Below, piece after piece: positions 63,535 through 64,000 of a DNA stretch of 64,000 nucleotides. Made by a program: the position numbers and the translations under genes. The notes beneath the pieces are model-generated. The model was not told the origin of the DNA. It ran no database searches and saw nothing but the letters and a program-made list of their open reading frames with translations. Source of the DNA: Roseovarius sp. MMSF_3350 (GTDB taxonomy: Bacteria > Pseudomonadota > Alphaproteobacteria > Rhodobacterales > Rhodobacteraceae); the NCBI RefSeq assembly GCF_030733425.1, contig NZ_JASHIZ010000001.1, forward strand, positions 62,001 through 126,000, in the 5' to 3' direction. The first letter of the stretch is position 1. Each line of letters begins with the position of its first letter.

Positions 63535-63930
63535 CTATCCGCAGGGGAAGGCTTCGGAGTATGCAGTCCAGATCAAGGTCCGGGCACTGGTGTGGCGAGT
63601 TTCAGGGTTATTTGTGAGGTACTTTATCACGACGTCCATCAGTTGTTCGTTTGAAGCCTCAGACGGAACGCAGCTGCCTGTAATGACCCCGACTGCATCA
63701 TTTACAGCATCTGTGCCCAATCGAGGGTTGGCCTGCATTACAGCCAGAGTGCCGCCCCAAGGAGCGCCCTCCGAATACCCGATGATGTAGCCAAGGCAAA
63801 ACCCGGCCATGACCTGGTTATCGCTCGTACAGGTATCAAGCAATTGGTTGCCAGTAATCTGCTGCGCGCTGGAACTCGTCGCTATTGCCGTCAGGCAACA
63901 AGCCATAGAGGCGAACCTAAACCACTTCAT
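63535..63930 (-). CDS. Rap1a/Tai-like immunity protein homologue
   Basis: 131 residues. Signal peptide MKWFRFASMACCLTAIATSSSAQ, then ITGNQLLDTCTSD, VMAGFCLGYIIGYSEG, EQLMDVVIKYLTNNPETRHTSARTLIWTAYSEAFPC. This order of Cys and motifs is that of the Rap1a/Tai fold, known from periplasmic immunity proteins against type VI secretion amidases but widespread as orphan genes. No toxin gene is visible. It overlaps by 4 bp an upstream HTH gene. Confidence 0.78.
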   Translation of the reverse strand: MKWFRFASMACCLTAIATSSSAQQITGNQLLDTCTSDNQVMAGFCLGYIIGYSEGAPWGGTLAVMQANPRLGTDAVNDAVGVITGSCVPSEASNEQLMDVVIKYLTNNPETRHTSARTLIWTAYSEAFPCG

Positions 63931-64000
63931 GGTTTATCCTTCTTCAATCTCACACCTACGCCTCCTCCATTCTCTGGAATGAACTCCACCCCGGCAGCTT
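63927..64000 (-). CDS. HTH transcriptional regulator, C-terminal end only
   Basis: The last 23 codons, reading AAGVEFIPENGGGVGVRLKK before the stop, enter from the window edge. AGVEFIPENGGGVGVRL is a recurring C-terminus of small XRE-type regulators in alphaproteobacteria. Stop TGA shares 4 bp (ATGA) with the start of the Rap1a-like gene, implying one operon. The DNA-binding part lies outside the window. Confidence 0.6.
   Translation of the reverse strand, partial: AAGVEFIPENGGGVGVRLKKDKP

Noticed and set aside
63351..63617. 88-codon plus-strand frame
   Set aside because: It contains a rho-independent terminator and runs antisense to the Rap1a-like gene.

Overview
The window looks like a chromosomal segment of an alphaproteobacterium of the family Rhodobacteraceae (Roseobacter group). 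The basis is dense, GC-rich coding sequence with strong G/C at third positions, many GTG/TTG starts, ATGA overlaps and family-typical gene sets (ppiC-argJ-mutT, rimP-nusA-ylxR-infB, dnaKJ, lptCAB, RR-SpoIIE phosphatase). No rRNA, tRNA or CRISPR array was recognised. Taxonomy is inferred from gene content only.

Bases 1-52,325 are mainly core genome. In order: the end of ilvA; an Hpt protein opposite a receiver-SpoIIE phosphatase; hslO behind a candidate heat-shock promoter; Nudix hydrolases; the CCA-adding enzyme; an ABC exporter; an rRNA methyltransferase; an envelope group (two L,D-transpeptidases and a CAP lipoprotein); ferrochelatase; a frameshifted comF; glutaredoxin; a nitrilase-family amidase; MarR; ubiG; a proline iminopeptidase; the rimP-nusA-ylxR-infB operon behind a terminator-like leader; mutT/argJ/ppiC; secA followed by two envelope proteins; radC; dnaJ/dnaK with an RpoH-type promoter; and alkB.

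Bases 36,307-46,260 form a surface-glycan locus. A capsule-type ABC permease is divergent from cysQ-kdsB-galU-galE, two paralogous glycosyltransferases, a GT14-type transferase and a two-module sulfotransferase. CMP-Kdo, UDP-glucose and UDP-galactose supply, PAPS-dependent sulfation with PAP clean-up, and export sit together, so a sulfated surface polysaccharide is the natural hypothesis. It is followed by ptsN-hpf and rnd-lptC-lptA-lptB (without rpoN between lptB and hpf) and a large alpha/beta hydrolase.

From about 52.4 kb the character changes: base composition drops, spacers lengthen and hypothetical genes dominate. A P4-type integrase with two AlpA-like regulators and small unknown genes looks like a small integrative or satellite element. 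Beyond it lie a GNAT-like gene, three very small membrane-protein candidates, a GAF-PAS histidine kinase / ParB-like / receiver cluster, a candidate small RNA, a secreted Gly/Ala-repeat protein with hairpins downstream, and an HTH regulator (cut by the window edge) overlapping a Rap1a/Tai-like immunity protein. The island's right end is not visible.
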